64,000 nt of DNA from CAVSDF01 sp963726715 (GTDB lineage Bacteria; Bacteroidota; Rhodothermia; Rhodothermales; BA12), in NCBI GenBank assembly GCA_963726715.1, contig CAVSDF010000007.1:186001-250000 (forward strand), given 5' to 3'. The notes beneath the pieces are model-generated. The model worked only from the letters and a program-made list of their open reading frames with translations. It did not search any database and was not told the origin of the DNA. Numbering within the stretch: the stretch's first letter is position 1; every line of letters begins with the position of its first letter. Of this stretch, positions 8,619 to 18,885 are shown piece by piece. Both the position numbers and the translations under genes were made by a program.

Positions 8619-10427
8619 CTACGCTTCGTCGGGTGCAGCCGGGAGGTCGAACCAGAAGCGGCTGCCTTCGCCCGCGACGCCGGTGCTGTCCACGCCGACA
8701 TCGCCGCCGAGTCGTTCCGCGATGCGTTTGACGATGGAGAGCCCGAGGCCGTGGCCGTCCTGGCCGCTGCCGGGCAGGCGCGAGAAGGGGTGGAAGAGAA
8801 GCGCCTGCGCCTCCGCCGACAGGCCCGGCCCGCGGTCCCGCACCCAGAAGCGGACGCACGCGCCGCGCCGCTCGGCCCCGATGCGCACGTCGGGCGCCGC
8901 GCCGCCGTACTTGACGGCGTTGCTCAGGTAGTTCGCCCACACCTCCTCGACCCACGGTGCGTACCCGAGCGCGCGCGGCCACGCGGCGACGGCGTCGGGC
9001 GTGGCACCCTCGACGACCGCACCCGCGCGGTCGCTGGCGACGGCGAGGCGGGCGAGGGCGAGGGGCACGATCTCGTCCATGTCGAGCGGCACGAGCGCGA
9101 CGGACTCGCGGTTGACGCCCGCGAGAAGCAGCAGGGCATCGACGATGCCGACCATCCGGCGCGAGAGGTCGAGGATGGTCTCGAGACACTCCTCGCGCAC
9201 GTCGTCGGTCACGTCGGCGCCGTCGATCTGCAGGATCTGCGCGTAGCCGTGGATGGCGTGGATGGGGTTTTTGAGGTCGTGGGCGACGGTGCGCGAGAAG
9301 GCGTCGAGGTCGTCGTTGCGGGCGCGGAGTTCGCGGTTGGCCCCGTGGAGGGCGTCTTCGGCGGCGCGGCGCTCGGTGATGTCGTGGAGGAGCAGGAGGC
9401 GCCCGGCGGGCCGTCCGCGGCGGTCGGCGAGCGGCGAGGCGCGCAGGTCGTAGGCCCGCTCGGCGCCGCCGACGCGCAGCCGGACGACCTCCCGCTGCGC
9501 GTCGGGCGTGCGGGCGGCTTCGGCAGGCGTGCGCGTGCCGTCGAGGCCGAGGGCGGCGAGCGCATCGTGCGGCAGCACCTCGGCGACGGCCTGCCCGACG
9601 AGCGACGCGGCGCCCGCATCGTCGGCACCGACGATGCGGGCGAAGGCCGGGTTGACGTCCATCACCATCCCCTCACGGTCGAGCGCGAGCATCCCTTCCT
9701 GCATGCTCTCGACGAGCACGCCGCGCGCGACCGGCCGGTAGGCGAGCATCCGGTAGCGGTGGAGGCCGACGGCCATGAGCGCGGCCCCGACGGCGGTGGC
9801 GAGGGGCGTGAAGTCCTTGCCGACGGGCAGGACGTTCGCGATGTAGACCACGCTGACGACGAGCGGCACGAGCGCGCCGACGGCCACGAGCGACGAGACG
9901 CGCCGCGTCTGCCGCGATGCGCTCCAGTACTCGCGCACGACGAGAAGGGAGCCGACGAGCAGCAGCGCCCACGACACGCCCGCGTAAACGTAGAACCACG
10001 GTCCGTGCACGACGCGGATGCCGAGGAGGCCATGGACCGGCACGTACGTCGCCGAGCGCCACATCAGCCCGTGCAGCGGGTTCGTGAACACGAGCGCCAC
10101 GCCGGTGGCGAGCAGCGCCGCGGCGGCGAGCGCCGGGGCCTTCCGCAGCCACGCCACGTGGTCGGTGAAGGCGCACGCAAAGACGAACCACGCCACCGAC
10201 GACGACGCCGAGAACAGGTAGGCGAACTGGGCGATGCGGTACGTCGCTCCCGGCGTCGGCGCGATCACCTCGGCGCTGTTGACCAGCACCCACCCGGCGC
10301 ACGCGACCCCGAGGGCGAAGAGCGCCCTCGCCTCGGGCCGCTCGCGCCGACGCCACGCCGTTACGCAGGTCGCAACGAGCATGGCCAGCGCGAACGGCGC
10401 GAGGGCCAGGAAGACGACATAATCCAT
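8619..10427 (-). CDS. Membrane sensor histidine kinase (7TM N-terminal domain, PAS, kinase)
   Basis: A 602-residue sensor kinase. Residues 1 to about 230 form about seven hydrophobic helices, like the histidine-kinase N-terminal 7TM domain. A PAS domain follows ('VLVESMQEGMLALDREG', about 240-360). The HisKA domain contains 'FSRTVAHDLKNPIHAIHGY' with the phosphorylated His. The HATPase has 'NYLSNAVKYGG', 'VRDRGPGL' and 'GHGLGLSIVKRI'. The ATG at 10427 was chosen because it places the first helix at the N-terminus. No response regulator is adjacent, so it is an orphan kinase here. The ligand is unknown. It faces away from the AT-rich lipoprotein gene across a 267-bp gap in which I see no clear site. 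Confidence 0.9.
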   Translation of the reverse strand: MDYVVFLALAPFALAMLVATCVTAWRRRERPEARALFALGVACAGWVLVNSAEVIAPTPGATYRIAQFAYLFSASSSVAWFVFACAFTDHVAWLRKAPALAAAALLATGVALVFTNPLHGLMWRSATYVPVHGLLGIRVVHGPWFYVYAGVSWALLLVGSLLVVREYWSASRQTRRVSSLVAVGALVPLVVSVVYIANVLPVGKDFTPLATAVGAALMAVGLHRYRMLAYRPVARGVLVESMQEGMLALDREGMVMDVNPAFARIVGADDAGAASLVGQAVAEVLPHDALAALGLDGTRTPAEAARTPDAQREVVRLRVGGAERAYDLRASPLADRRGRPAGRLLLLHDITERRAAEDALHGANRELRARNDDLDAFSRTVAHDLKNPIHAIHGYAQILQIDGADVTDDVREECLETILDLSRRMVGIVDALLLLAGVNRESVALVPLDMDEIVPLALARLAVASDRAGAVVEGATPDAVAAWPRALGYAPWVEEVWANYLSNAVKYGGAAPDVRIGAERRGACVRFWVRDRGPGLSAEAQALLFHPFSRLPGSGQDGHGLGLSIVKRIAERLGGDVGVDSTGVAGEGSRFWFDLPAAPDEA

Positions 10428-10694
10428 CTCAAGACACGGAGAAAGACGCCAAGATCGGCCCTGAGCTGCATTCGGACAAGTCACTCGCCCGGCGCCCTGG
10501 CCCCCTGTGTGCGTCAGCAGACATATCGGCTCATTGACCCTACACGCGAGGATGTGCGTGAATGCTCTCGACTCGTGCACCGTTCGGCAGCACTCGTGCG
10601 CCATTCGCCCATCCTGTCTGCGCTTCTTACCCCTGCTTGCTGGGCCTCTGCACATCTGAGATTGGGGAGTCTTGCATTCTCACCCCCGACGCCG

Positions 10695-10988
10695 ATGCGC
10701 CTCCGCTCACGTTTTGCCCTCGCGCTTCTCACACTTCCCCTTCTCGTCGCGGGCTGCGACAGCGGCGACGACGGCTCCAGCATCCGTGGCGTCTGGGAAG
10801 AGGGAAGCCAATACATCAACGTGTCAGATAAAATTATTGACTTATACACAACCCTATCCCATGACATAAATTTTTATTTTTTAAACACTACTGTTTTAAG
10901 CAAGGATTCTATTGACGTAACTTTTTACGCAGAGGATAGGACGTTCGTCCTTAGTACGGTGGTCCGAACGGTTGAGGGTGGGTTCTGA
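10695..10988 (+). CDS. Short AT-rich putative lipoprotein
   Basis: A 97-residue predicted lipoprotein. The first 21 residues are a standard signal with lipobox 'VAGC' in normal high-GC codons. From about 10810 to 10940 the DNA abruptly becomes AT-rich ('aaatttttattttttaaac'), quite unlike the genes around it, and encodes Ile, Asn, Lys and Tyr-rich sequence. 'GVWEEGSQYINVSDK' is reminiscent of lipocalin-like lipoprotein starts, but the chain ends early, so the gene may be truncated. The 234 bp after its stop contain an unexplained inverted repeat and no gene. Function is unknown. Confidence 0.5.
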   Translation: MRLRSRFALALLTLPLLVAGCDSGDDGSSIRGVWEEGSQYINVSDKIIDLYTTLSHDINFYFLNTTVLSKDSIDVTFYAEDRTFVLSTVVRTVEGGF

Positions 10989-11060
10989 GGCCCAAACGGG
11001 TCGTATCCGTCGAGGTGGACACCAATCGGGGAGCCGGGGTTTGATCGTCCAGAGGCTCAG

Positions 11061-11098
11061 CCATAGCGCGCCATCAACTTGCCTGACCAGCGCTATGG
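11061..11098. repeat. Inverted repeat in a 234-bp non-coding gap
   Basis: CCATAGCGC (11061-11069) is perfectly inverted at 11090-11098 with 20 bp between. It sits between the AT-rich lipoprotein gene and acs in sequence that encodes nothing recognisable. It could be a hairpin or the scar of a small mobile element. Confidence 0.4.
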
Positions 11099-11222
11099 TA
11101 CGGTTGGCGATCAGCTAAAAATGAGTGTGGCGACTGGTCCAGACGCTGGGTGCTCGACGTTTGGGTTCCGTAGCACGCGCCGCGTGAACAGCTTCACGCC
11201 ACTCTGCCGCTGACGTCCGGGA

Positions 11223-13220
<1,998 letters not shown>

Positions 13221-13320
13221 CGGGCGGGGACGGGTGAAGCTGCCGCGAACCTACGACGGCGAGCCGGACACGCCAAGCCCGCCCCCACCCGTTGCTGCGC
13301 CCTGGACGGGCTCCGAAACA

Positions 13321-13366
13321 TCCTCCCCCACGATGTGGGGGAGGTGCCCGCAGGGCGGAGGGGGCG
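13321..13366. repeat. Palindromic intergenic repeat, family A, copy 1
   Basis: A stem of CCTCCCCC and GGGGGAGG around a short variable loop, followed by a second arm 'GGTGCCCGCAGGGCGG' and AGGGGGCG. A second copy lies at 24383-24429 with a different loop but the same flanks. It resembles REP-type elements found between genes in many bacteria. Confidence 0.7.
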
Positions 13367-13385
13367 GGACCGGTGCGGCGCCCGC

Positions 13386-13964
13386 TCACCGCCAGCGCCA
13401 GACGACGACGTGCCACGTCTCGCCGAGGTCGTCGTAGACGTGAACGTCCTCGAACCCGATGCGGGCGTGGGCGGCGCGGCTGCGGGCGTTGCGGGCGGCG
13501 ATCTCGGTCACGCACAGGTCGAAGCGCCCGTCCAGCTGCGCGCGGTGCGCGGCGTAGAGCCGGTCGAAGAGGCCGGTCCCGCGGTGCGCGGCGTCGATGG
13601 CCACCTGCCCCATCACGTAGTGGCGCTGCCCGCCGAGCGGCGCGCCGTCGACCTCGATGCGCCCGAGCAGGTCGAACATGGCGCCGAGTTCCGGCACCGC
13701 CGCCTGCGCCTCGGGCACCAGCACGAGCGCGTACCCGACCACGGCCCCGGCGGCATCGACGGCGACGATCTGCGGCGCCACCTCGGCGAGCGCGGCGACG
13801 GTGGGCGCGTCGTAGGCGATGGTCACGAAGCCGTCGCGCGCCTCGTCGTCCGCCGCCCGCCTGCCGCGCCGCAGCGCCGCCGAGAGCGCGACGACGCCCG
13901 CGACCTCGGCACCGCCCGCGAGCGGCCGGACCGCGACAGGCGCGACGAAGGCAGGATCGGACAC
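13386..13964 (-). CDS. GNAT family N-acetyltransferase
   Basis: A 192-residue GNAT-fold protein, predicted to move an acetyl group from acetyl-CoA to an amine; the acceptor is unknown. The core is 'YVMGQVAIDAAHRGTGLFDRLYAAHRA', where 'RGTGLFDRLY' occupies the place of the acetyl-CoA pyrophosphate loop. It is followed by 'VTEIAARNARSRAAHARIGFE', the usual second helix and strand. I chose the GTG at 13964 because the upstream residues are Arg/Pro-rich low-complexity sequence unlike the family; an upstream start is possible. It lies just downstream of a small hypothetical gene on the same strand. Confidence 0.75.
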   Translation of the reverse strand: MSDPAFVAPVAVRPLAGGAEVAGVVALSAALRRGRRAADDEARDGFVTIAYDAPTVAALAEVAPQIVAVDAAGAVVGYALVLVPEAQAAVPELGAMFDLLGRIEVDGAPLGGQRHYVMGQVAIDAAHRGTGLFDRLYAAHRAQLDGRFDLCVTEIAARNARSRAAHARIGFEDVHVYDDLGETWHVVVWRWR

Positions 13965-13989
13965 GGGGACGCCGGGTGGAGAGCGAGGG

Positions 13990-14217
13990 CTACCGGAAGC
14001 CGGGAGGCGTCGAGGTCGAGGTCTGCTCCTGCGTGTTCCGGTCGAGCCACGCGCGCAGGGCCGCCGCATCGCGTCCGCTCACCTCGACCGGGTCGCCCCC
14101 GCTGGCGCCGGCCATGTAAACGATGAGAGAGCCGTCGCCGCTGAACGCCTCGGCGTCCACATGGGAGATCTGGTCGGCGTTGAGGTAGGTCGTACCGACG
14201 TTCAGGAAGGTGGGCAT
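13990..14217 (-). CDS. Small hypothetical protein
   Basis: A 75-residue protein that begins 'MPTFLNVGTTYLNADQISHV' and ends with a Thr/Pro-rich tail. It looks cytosolic, with no signal peptide or membrane segment. The layout of short strands followed by the helix 'GRDAAALRAWLDRN' gives a plausible small folded domain. It sits between the TonB-like gene and the acetyltransferase, all on the minus strand with short gaps, so it may share their transcript. I do not recognise the family. Confidence 0.5.
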   Translation of the reverse strand: MPTFLNVGTTYLNADQISHVDAEAFSGDGSLIVYMAGASGGDPVEVSGRDAAALRAWLDRNTQEQTSTSTPPGFR

Positions 14218-14276
14218 GGGGACAGGCGTTGGGATGAAGGGGAGCGCCGACACGGGCCACCAAGAGAGACGGAGGG

Positions 14277-14994
14277 TCAGCGGTTTCCGCGGCCGCGGCG
14301 GCCGCGCGGGCGGGGACGCTCGTCTTCCTCCATGCGGAAGACCACGGGCAGGTAGACGGTCGCCTCGACGGCCTTGCCGCGCAGGCGAGCCGGCTCGAAG
14401 CGCCACCTCCACCCCGCCGCCAGCGCCGCGGCGTCGAAGAGAGGGTGCGTGCTGTGATGGACCTGCGCGTCGACGACGCGCCCGTCGCGGCCCACGCGCA
14501 TCCTCAGCAGGACGCGCCCCTCGATGCCGGCCTCGCGCGCCGTGTCCGGGTAGACGGGCGTGGGGCGGAAGACCGGCGCGGGCTGCGTGTCGGGCACGGG
14601 CGGCAGCGGGCCGACCGCGTACGGAGGCGCGACCACGTGCGGGGGTGGAGGCGCGGGCAACGGGCTCGGCCTGTCCGGCGGCAGAATCCTGTCCGGCGGA
14701 CGGCGGGATCGGCGGCGGCGCGTCCTCCAGGCGGTCGCAGTCAGCAAGCCCGTCTGCGAGGACGCTGTCCCTGGCCCCACGGTAGCGCCCGCCCAGAACT
14801 TCGACGAACACCAGGGCTCCGGGCGCCGGGTCGAGTGAGAGCAGGCGCGCCGCAGGCCCCACGTAGGCCCTCGCGCTCTGGAGCCACAGCGGCCGCGAAG
14901 CGCAGTAGACGCGCCCGCTGTCGGGCACGACCTGGGCCTGCGCCGCGTCGGCGGCGACCAGAGCCAGAAGGACAAGGGCAAGGCGATGGGTCAT
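14277..14994 (-). CDS. TonB C-terminal domain protein, one frameshift
   Basis: The first part (from 14994) is a secreted protein with the signal 'LALVLLALVAADAAQAQ' and a short domain of unknown type. A Pro-rich linker follows. The last ~90 residues, in another frame, form a TonB C-terminal domain: 'PVYPDTAREAGIEGRVLLRM', 'GRVVDAQVHHSTHPLFDAAA' and 'WRFEPARLRGKAVEATVYLP'. TonB C-terminal domains contact TonB-dependent receptors or act as periplasmic energy couplers. The frame changes once near 14690, in a repeated CCGCCGGACAGG tract (two copies about 16 bp apart), which needs one extra base removed. There is no N-terminal anchor beyond the signal peptide, so this is not a canonical TonB. Its start overlaps the stop of the upstream ORF as ATGA. 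Confidence 0.7.
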
Positions 14995-15287
14995 GGGATT
15001 GGCTCGTAGTTCTCGTCGAATTCCAGGCGCAGGGTGATGCAGACGCCTCCGACGCCGCGCGTCTCTTCGGTCACGGCGCGGCCGAGCGAGTCACCACCGA
15101 CGAAGATCGGTACGCCGACGAGAGCGATCACGTCGCGCCAAGCCAAACTCTTCGGCGCTGCACACTGCCAGACACCGGGCCGATGCGCGGCTCCGGCTCC
15201 ACCGGCGCTCCCCGTTCGGTTGACCCGGGCAAGGCACCCGGCAGCCCTCGCCCGGCCGGCAGCGACGCAGGCGGTGGCGTCATCCAT
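14991..15287 (-). CDS. Hypothetical protein overlapping the TonB-like gene
   Basis: A 98-residue reading frame (ATG at 15287; a TTG at 15296 is also possible). Its stop codon overlaps the start of the TonB-like gene in an ATGA, which suggests translational coupling and is the main reason to think it is real. The C-terminal half, 'VIALVGVPIFVGGDSLGRAV' followed by 'CITLRLEFDENYEPIP', looks like folded protein, but the first half is Ala/Arg/Gly-rich and doubtful. It may be the intact tail of a longer gene broken by the frameshifts upstream. Not recognised. Confidence 0.35.
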   Translation of the reverse strand: MDDATACVAAGRARAAGCLARVNRTGSAGGAGAAHRPGVWQCAAPKSLAWRDVIALVGVPIFVGGDSLGRAVTEETRGVGGVCITLRLEFDENYEPIP

Positions 15288-15540
15288 CCCCGGCAAGCGC
15301 GGCGGCGCGGCGCGAGCGTTCGGTGGGGGCGAGGAGGGCGGTGGCGTAGACGGCGGCGGCCTCGCGCGCCCAGCGCCAGGCGTCGGCGGGGGGAGTCGGG
15401 CGGCAGGTCGGTCCCGAACGCCGCGTCATCGATGTGCGCGGCGAGGTAGGGCGCGGCCTCGCCGCCGTGGTGCTCGTGGGCATCGCCGGCCAGATCGGGC
15501 GGCGCAGCCTTCAGAGGGCGTTTATGAAGTGGCACCTCCG
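15280..15540 (-). pseudogene. Degraded gene fragment
   Basis: Two overlapping minus-strand frames each carry protein-like sequence that joins across one frameshift: 'HHGGEAAPYLAAHIDDAAFG' and then 'ADAWRWAREAAAVYATALLA', ending at a stop at 15280. There is no credible start, because a repeat-bearing insert lies immediately upstream (15505-15650). The family is unknown. It is most likely the 3' remnant of a gene cut by that insert. Confidence 0.35.
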
Positions 15541-15650
15541 CCTGCTTCTGATCCGTCTTTCCCGCGAAAGCGGGAATCCAGAAGGGGTCACGCACAGCGC
15601 TCTGCATTCTGGGTCCCCGCTTTCCGCTCCGCCGGCCAGATCGGGCGGCG
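15484..15650. repeat. 146-bp duplication with 21-bp direct repeats around a palindrome
   Basis: A 21-bp sequence beginning CGCCGGCCAGATCGGG occurs at 15484-15504 and again, identical, at 15630-15650. Between them is the hairpin-forming string CCCGCGAAAGCGGG (about 15561), a type of intergenic repeat widespread in bacteria. Translating it gives the familiar spurious peptide 'WIPAFAGKT'. The arrangement looks like an inserted repeat unit with a duplicated flank. Confidence 0.6.
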
Positions 15651-15668
15651 GAGGCAGCCACGAGAGAC

Positions 15669-15983
15669 TCAGGCACGCTCGTCGTAGTCGGGGTCGAGCC
15701 ACTTCTTTCCCGCCGCGCCGACGAGGTCGTGCGTCTCCGGGTGGTCGGCCATGTAGGCGGCGACGAACGGGCACATCGGCACGACGGTGAGGCCTTCGCC
15801 GCGTGCCCACGCGAGCGCCGCCTCGACGAGCGCCGTGCCGATGCCCTGCCCGTTCGCGGCGTCGGGCACCTCGGTGTGCGTGAAGGTGGCCGTGTCGCCC
15901 TCGCGCGTGTACTGGAGCTCGGCGAGGCCCGCGTCGGTGTCGGCGGTGAAGCGGTGGCGAGCCGGGTCGTGGGACGGGGTCAT
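15669..15983 (-). CDS. Small GNAT-like acetyltransferase (YjdJ/NATD1 type)
   Basis: A 104-residue protein of the short GCN5-related group (PF14542 type), about two thirds the size of ordinary GNAT enzymes. The conserved core reads 'FTADTDAGLAELQYTREGDT', then 'THTEVPDAANGQGIGTALVE', whose 'GQGIGTALV' is the acetyl-CoA loop, and then 'VPMCPFVAAYMADHPE', the family's typical C-terminal Cys-Pro segment. The activity of these proteins is poorly known. It is a single-gene unit, divergent from the copper-monooxygenase-like gene, with 142 bp between their starts. Confidence 0.85.
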   Translation of the reverse strand: MTPSHDPARHRFTADTDAGLAELQYTREGDTATFTHTEVPDAANGQGIGTALVEAALAWARGEGLTVVPMCPFVAAYMADHPETHDLVGAAGKKWLDPDYDERA

Positions 15984-16125
15984 GGAGGTCGGGGAGAGTG
16001 GGCGTGGGGACGCGGGTGAGGCGGCGGACGGATCCTCCAACGGCGGCGGCAGCGGCACGCTCGCCCTTATTCGTGCGCGGGCGCGCGAAGCGGCGTATTG
16101 TTGCACCTCCTTTACGGTTTCGCCG

Positions 16126-17460
16126 ATGCCCGTCGCCCTCGTCCGCTCCCGCCTCGTGGTGGCCCTCACGGCGGCCCTCGCCCCGTTCGCGCTCGCCGCC
16201 TGCGACAGCCCCACCGACGCGCCTCGCGTCGACGGCGGTTCGTTCCGCGCGCTGCAGAACCAGGTGCTCACGCCGACCTGCGCCACCGCCGGCTGCCACA
16301 CGACGATGAGCCACGCGGGCGGCCTCGTGCTCGAGGCCGGGGCGTCCCACGCCGCGCTCATCGGGGTGAAACCGTCCAACAGCGCCGCCCGCGCGGAGGG
16401 GATGCGGCAGGTCGTGCCGGGCGATCCGGAGCGCAGCTTCCTTCTCCACAAGGTCGAGATGGCCCTCGAGGGCGCCCATTCGCACGGCACGGCCAACCAC
16501 GGCGGCCCGATGCCGCTCACCGGCGGGGCGCTCACGACGGGGCAGGTGGCCTTCATCCGCGCGTGGATCGAAGCCGGTGCCCCACGCGACGGCCTCGTCG
16601 CCGACTCCGCGCTCCTGCGGCCCGCCGACGAGGTGACCGTGCCCTTCGAGCCGCTCGCGCCGCCCGCCGAGGGCCTCCAGCTGCACCTCAAGCCCTTCAC
16701 GACCGCCGCGCGCGGCGAGCGCGAGGTCTTCGTCTACAGCACCCTCCCGACGACCGACACCCTCTTCGTGCGCCGCTTCGACGTCCGGATGCGCCCCGGC
16801 TCGCATCACTTCCTCCTCTACGCGCAGAACGCGACCGGCCTCACGCCCGGCGCCGTGCGCGACCTCGGCGGCGCGTCGTTCCTCGAGGAGATGCAGAACT
16901 TCACCACGCGCACCTTCCTCATCGGCACCCAGACGCCAGAGGCGACCGTCGAGCTTCCCGAGGGCATCGTCCTCCCGCTTCCGCCGCGCCAGGGCGTCGA
17001 CCTGAACGCGCATTACGCCAACCCGACCGCCGCCCCGCGCACCGGCGAGGCGTACGTCAACCTCCACACCACGCCGCGCCGCCCGGGCCTCCGCTACGCC
17101 CGCGTCATCAACGACGCCGTCACCGACTTCGTGCTCCCGGCCCACCAGCGCACCGTCGTCGAGCGCACGACGCGCTTCTCGCAGGCGCGCAGCATCCTGA
17201 TGCTGATGTCGCACGCGCACAAGCTCTCCGAGAGCTTCCGCGTCTACGGCGTCGGCGGGGCGCTCGACGGGCAGTTGCTCTACGAATCGCTCTCGTGGGA
17301 CCATCCGCCCATCAAGGTCTTCCAGACGCCGATCGCCTTCGCCGCCGGCACCGGCTACCGAATGGTGGCGACGTACAACAACACGACCGACCGCACCGTG
17401 CGCTTCGGCTTCACGAGCGAGGACGAGATGTGCATCCTCTTCGGCTACTACGTCCGCTGA
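16126..17460 (+). CDS. Lipoprotein with cytochrome-c-like motif and copper monooxygenase (PHM-like) domain
   Basis: A 444-residue predicted lipoprotein (lipobox 'LAAC', Cys26). Near the front is a c-type haem motif of the CX4CH variety, 'CATAGCH' (52-58), with a possible axial Met at 129 in 'PMPLTGG'. The rest resembles the two-domain copper type II ascorbate-dependent monooxygenases such as peptidylglycine monooxygenase. All five copper ligand positions can be placed: His227-His228 ('GSHHFLLY') and His296 ('HYANP') for one site, His363 and His365 ('SHAHKL') with Met435 ('DEMCILFGYY') for the other. The enzyme would act in the periplasm or on the cell surface, with the haem domain perhaps feeding electrons to copper. 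The substrate is unknown. The fold assignment is by eye. Confidence 0.75.
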   Translation: MPVALVRSRLVVALTAALAPFALAACDSPTDAPRVDGGSFRALQNQVLTPTCATAGCHTTMSHAGGLVLEAGASHAALIGVKPSNSAARAEGMRQVVPGDPERSFLLHKVEMALEGAHSHGTANHGGPMPLTGGALTTGQVAFIRAWIEAGAPRDGLVADSALLRPADEVTVPFEPLAPPAEGLQLHLKPFTTAARGEREVFVYSTLPTTDTLFVRRFDVRMRPGSHHFLLYAQNATGLTPGAVRDLGGASFLEEMQNFTTRTFLIGTQTPEATVELPEGIVLPLPPRQGVDLNAHYANPTAAPRTGEAYVNLHTTPRRPGLRYARVINDAVTDFVLPAHQRTVVERTTRFSQARSILMLMSHAHKLSESFRVYGVGGALDGQLLYESLSWDHPPIKVFQTPIAFAAGTGYRMVATYNNTTDRTVRFGFTSEDEMCILFGYYVR

Positions 17461-17470
17461 CGCGCCGCGC

Positions 17471-18157
17471 TCACAGCCCGCCGCCGTCGCCGTTCGCCTG
17501 CTCCGTGAGGTCTGCGTCAGGGTCGGCGGGGTAGATGAAGCTGCCGAAGCTGAAGCGGTGGTAGACGACGTGGTACGCCTCGGGGCTTCGGAGGGCGGCG
17601 TCGAGCGCCGCCGGATCGGTCTCGCCGCGTCGCAGGGCGGCGTTGACGGCGTTGACGCGGCGGTCGTAGCCGGTGCTTTCGAGGGCCGTCATCCGCTCGC
17701 CGAGCGTCGTGAGGAGCGCCGGACGCGCCTGCACGCTCCGGGCGAACTCGACGTACATCCGCACCAGGGCATCGTCGAGGGTGGGCGGGACGTTGGAGTC
17801 GTCGGCCTCGGCGCAGGCAATCGCGTCCTGCGCCGCCTCGACGTACAGGAGCGCCACCTCGGCGGCGGCGGCGGGGTGCTCGCCGAGCACGCGCTCGTAC
17901 TCGCGCACCAGCTCGCGGGCGCGCCGGAGATCGGGCTTGGCGCGGATGCGCCCGTTCGTGCTGACGAAGCACGCGCGGAGTTTGCGCCGCGCCTCGTCGA
18001 GCGCCGCGCTCACATCGACGGCGTCGGAGGCGCTCAGGTAGAGCTCGACGTAGCGGCGGTTTTGCGGCGTGAGCGCGCAGACGGCGGTGAGCACCTCGCG
18101 GAGGGCGTCGGCGTCGAGGTCGCGCAGGAGCGTGCGCAGGGGCGTGGAGCGGGCCAT
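17471..18157 (-). CDS. DUF6155-like protein (tandem paralog 1)
   Basis: A 228-residue helical protein without signal or membrane segments. Its N-terminal pattern, 'LLRDLDADALREVLTAVCAL' then 'TPQNRRYVELYLSA', and the central 'ARELVREYERVLGEHPAAAA' resemble the DUF6155 proteins of Bacteroidota, whose function is unknown. It shares this whole layout with the next gene upstream, so the pair are tandem duplicates that have diverged strongly. It converges on the copper-monooxygenase-like gene, with only 10 bp between stops. The assignment to DUF6155 is from memory of the family pattern and needs a profile search. Confidence 0.6.
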   Translation of the reverse strand: MARSTPLRTLLRDLDADALREVLTAVCALTPQNRRYVELYLSASDAVDVSAALDEARRKLRACFVSTNGRIRAKPDLRRARELVREYERVLGEHPAAAAEVALLYVEAAQDAIACAEADDSNVPPTLDDALVRMYVEFARSVQARPALLTTLGERMTALESTGYDRRVNAVNAALRRGETDPAALDAALRSPEAYHVVYHRFSFGSFIYPADPDADLTEQANGDGGGL

Positions 18158-18196
18158 CGGCGGCGGGAATCAGCGGTGGAACACGGAACGTCGGGA

Positions 18197-18845
18197 TCAG
18201 GCGCCATCCCACGCGTCGTCCTCGTCGCGCGTCGGGCGGCCACTGTGGATGTAGTCGATCCGGTAGCTGTCGTCGTCGATGGGGTCGTGGCGAGCGTCGA
18301 GGTCGGAGGCGTCGCCGCTGCGCAGGGCCACGAGGAGGCGTCCGAAGCGGCGGTCGAGGCCGTGGAGGGCTTCGGCGCGCGGCAGCAGGCGCTCGGCGAG
18401 CGACGGACGCGCGAGGGCGGCGCGCACGAAGCGCTCGAACATCCGCACGGCCGCGTCGGCGGTGGCGGTCTGCACGAATCCCCTGCGCGCGTGGACAGCG
18501 GCGGCATACTCGGCGGCGGCCTCGACGTACAGGAGCGCGCCCTCGGCGGAGACGGCGGGGTGGTCGGCGGTCAGGCGCTCGTGCTCGGTGACGAGCCGCC
18601 GCGCCTCGGCGAGACCCGGTCGGCGGCGCGGACGGGCGCCGCGCGTCAGGAAGCACGCCTTGAGCCGGGCCGAGAGTCCGTCGAGGAGCGCGCCGGTGTC
18701 CACCTCGTCGGAGCCGCGCAGGAAGAGGTCGACGAAGACGCGATTCTGCGGGTTGAGCTTGCACAGCTCGGCGACGACCTCGCGCAAGATCGTCGGCGTC
18801 GAGGGCCTTCAGCAGCGACGCGAGCGTGGGCGGACGGGAAGCCAT
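18197..18845 (-). CDS. DUF6155-like protein (tandem paralog 2), one frameshift
   Basis: A paralog of the gene downstream. The start is the ATG at 18845 ('MASRPPTLASLLKALDADD'), and one extra base in the AA at 18786-18787 breaks the frame. Removing it gives 'ALDADDLREVVAELCKLNPQ', which aligns closely with 'DLDADALREVLTAVCALTPQ' of the sister. That makes this one of the clearest frameshifts in the window, because the correct reading is known from the paralog. The remainder, through 'NRVFVDLFLRGSDEVDTGAL', continues to the stop at 18197. The product would be about 215 residues. Function unknown. Confidence 0.6.
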
Positions 18846-18885
18846 GGCACGGGGGCGTTGGGACCGGGCGGCGATGGGGACGAAC

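Noticed and set aside
15550..15660. Short peptide 'WIPAFAGKT' and similar reading frames
   Set aside because: It is the translation of a known type of intergenic hairpin repeat, not a gene.
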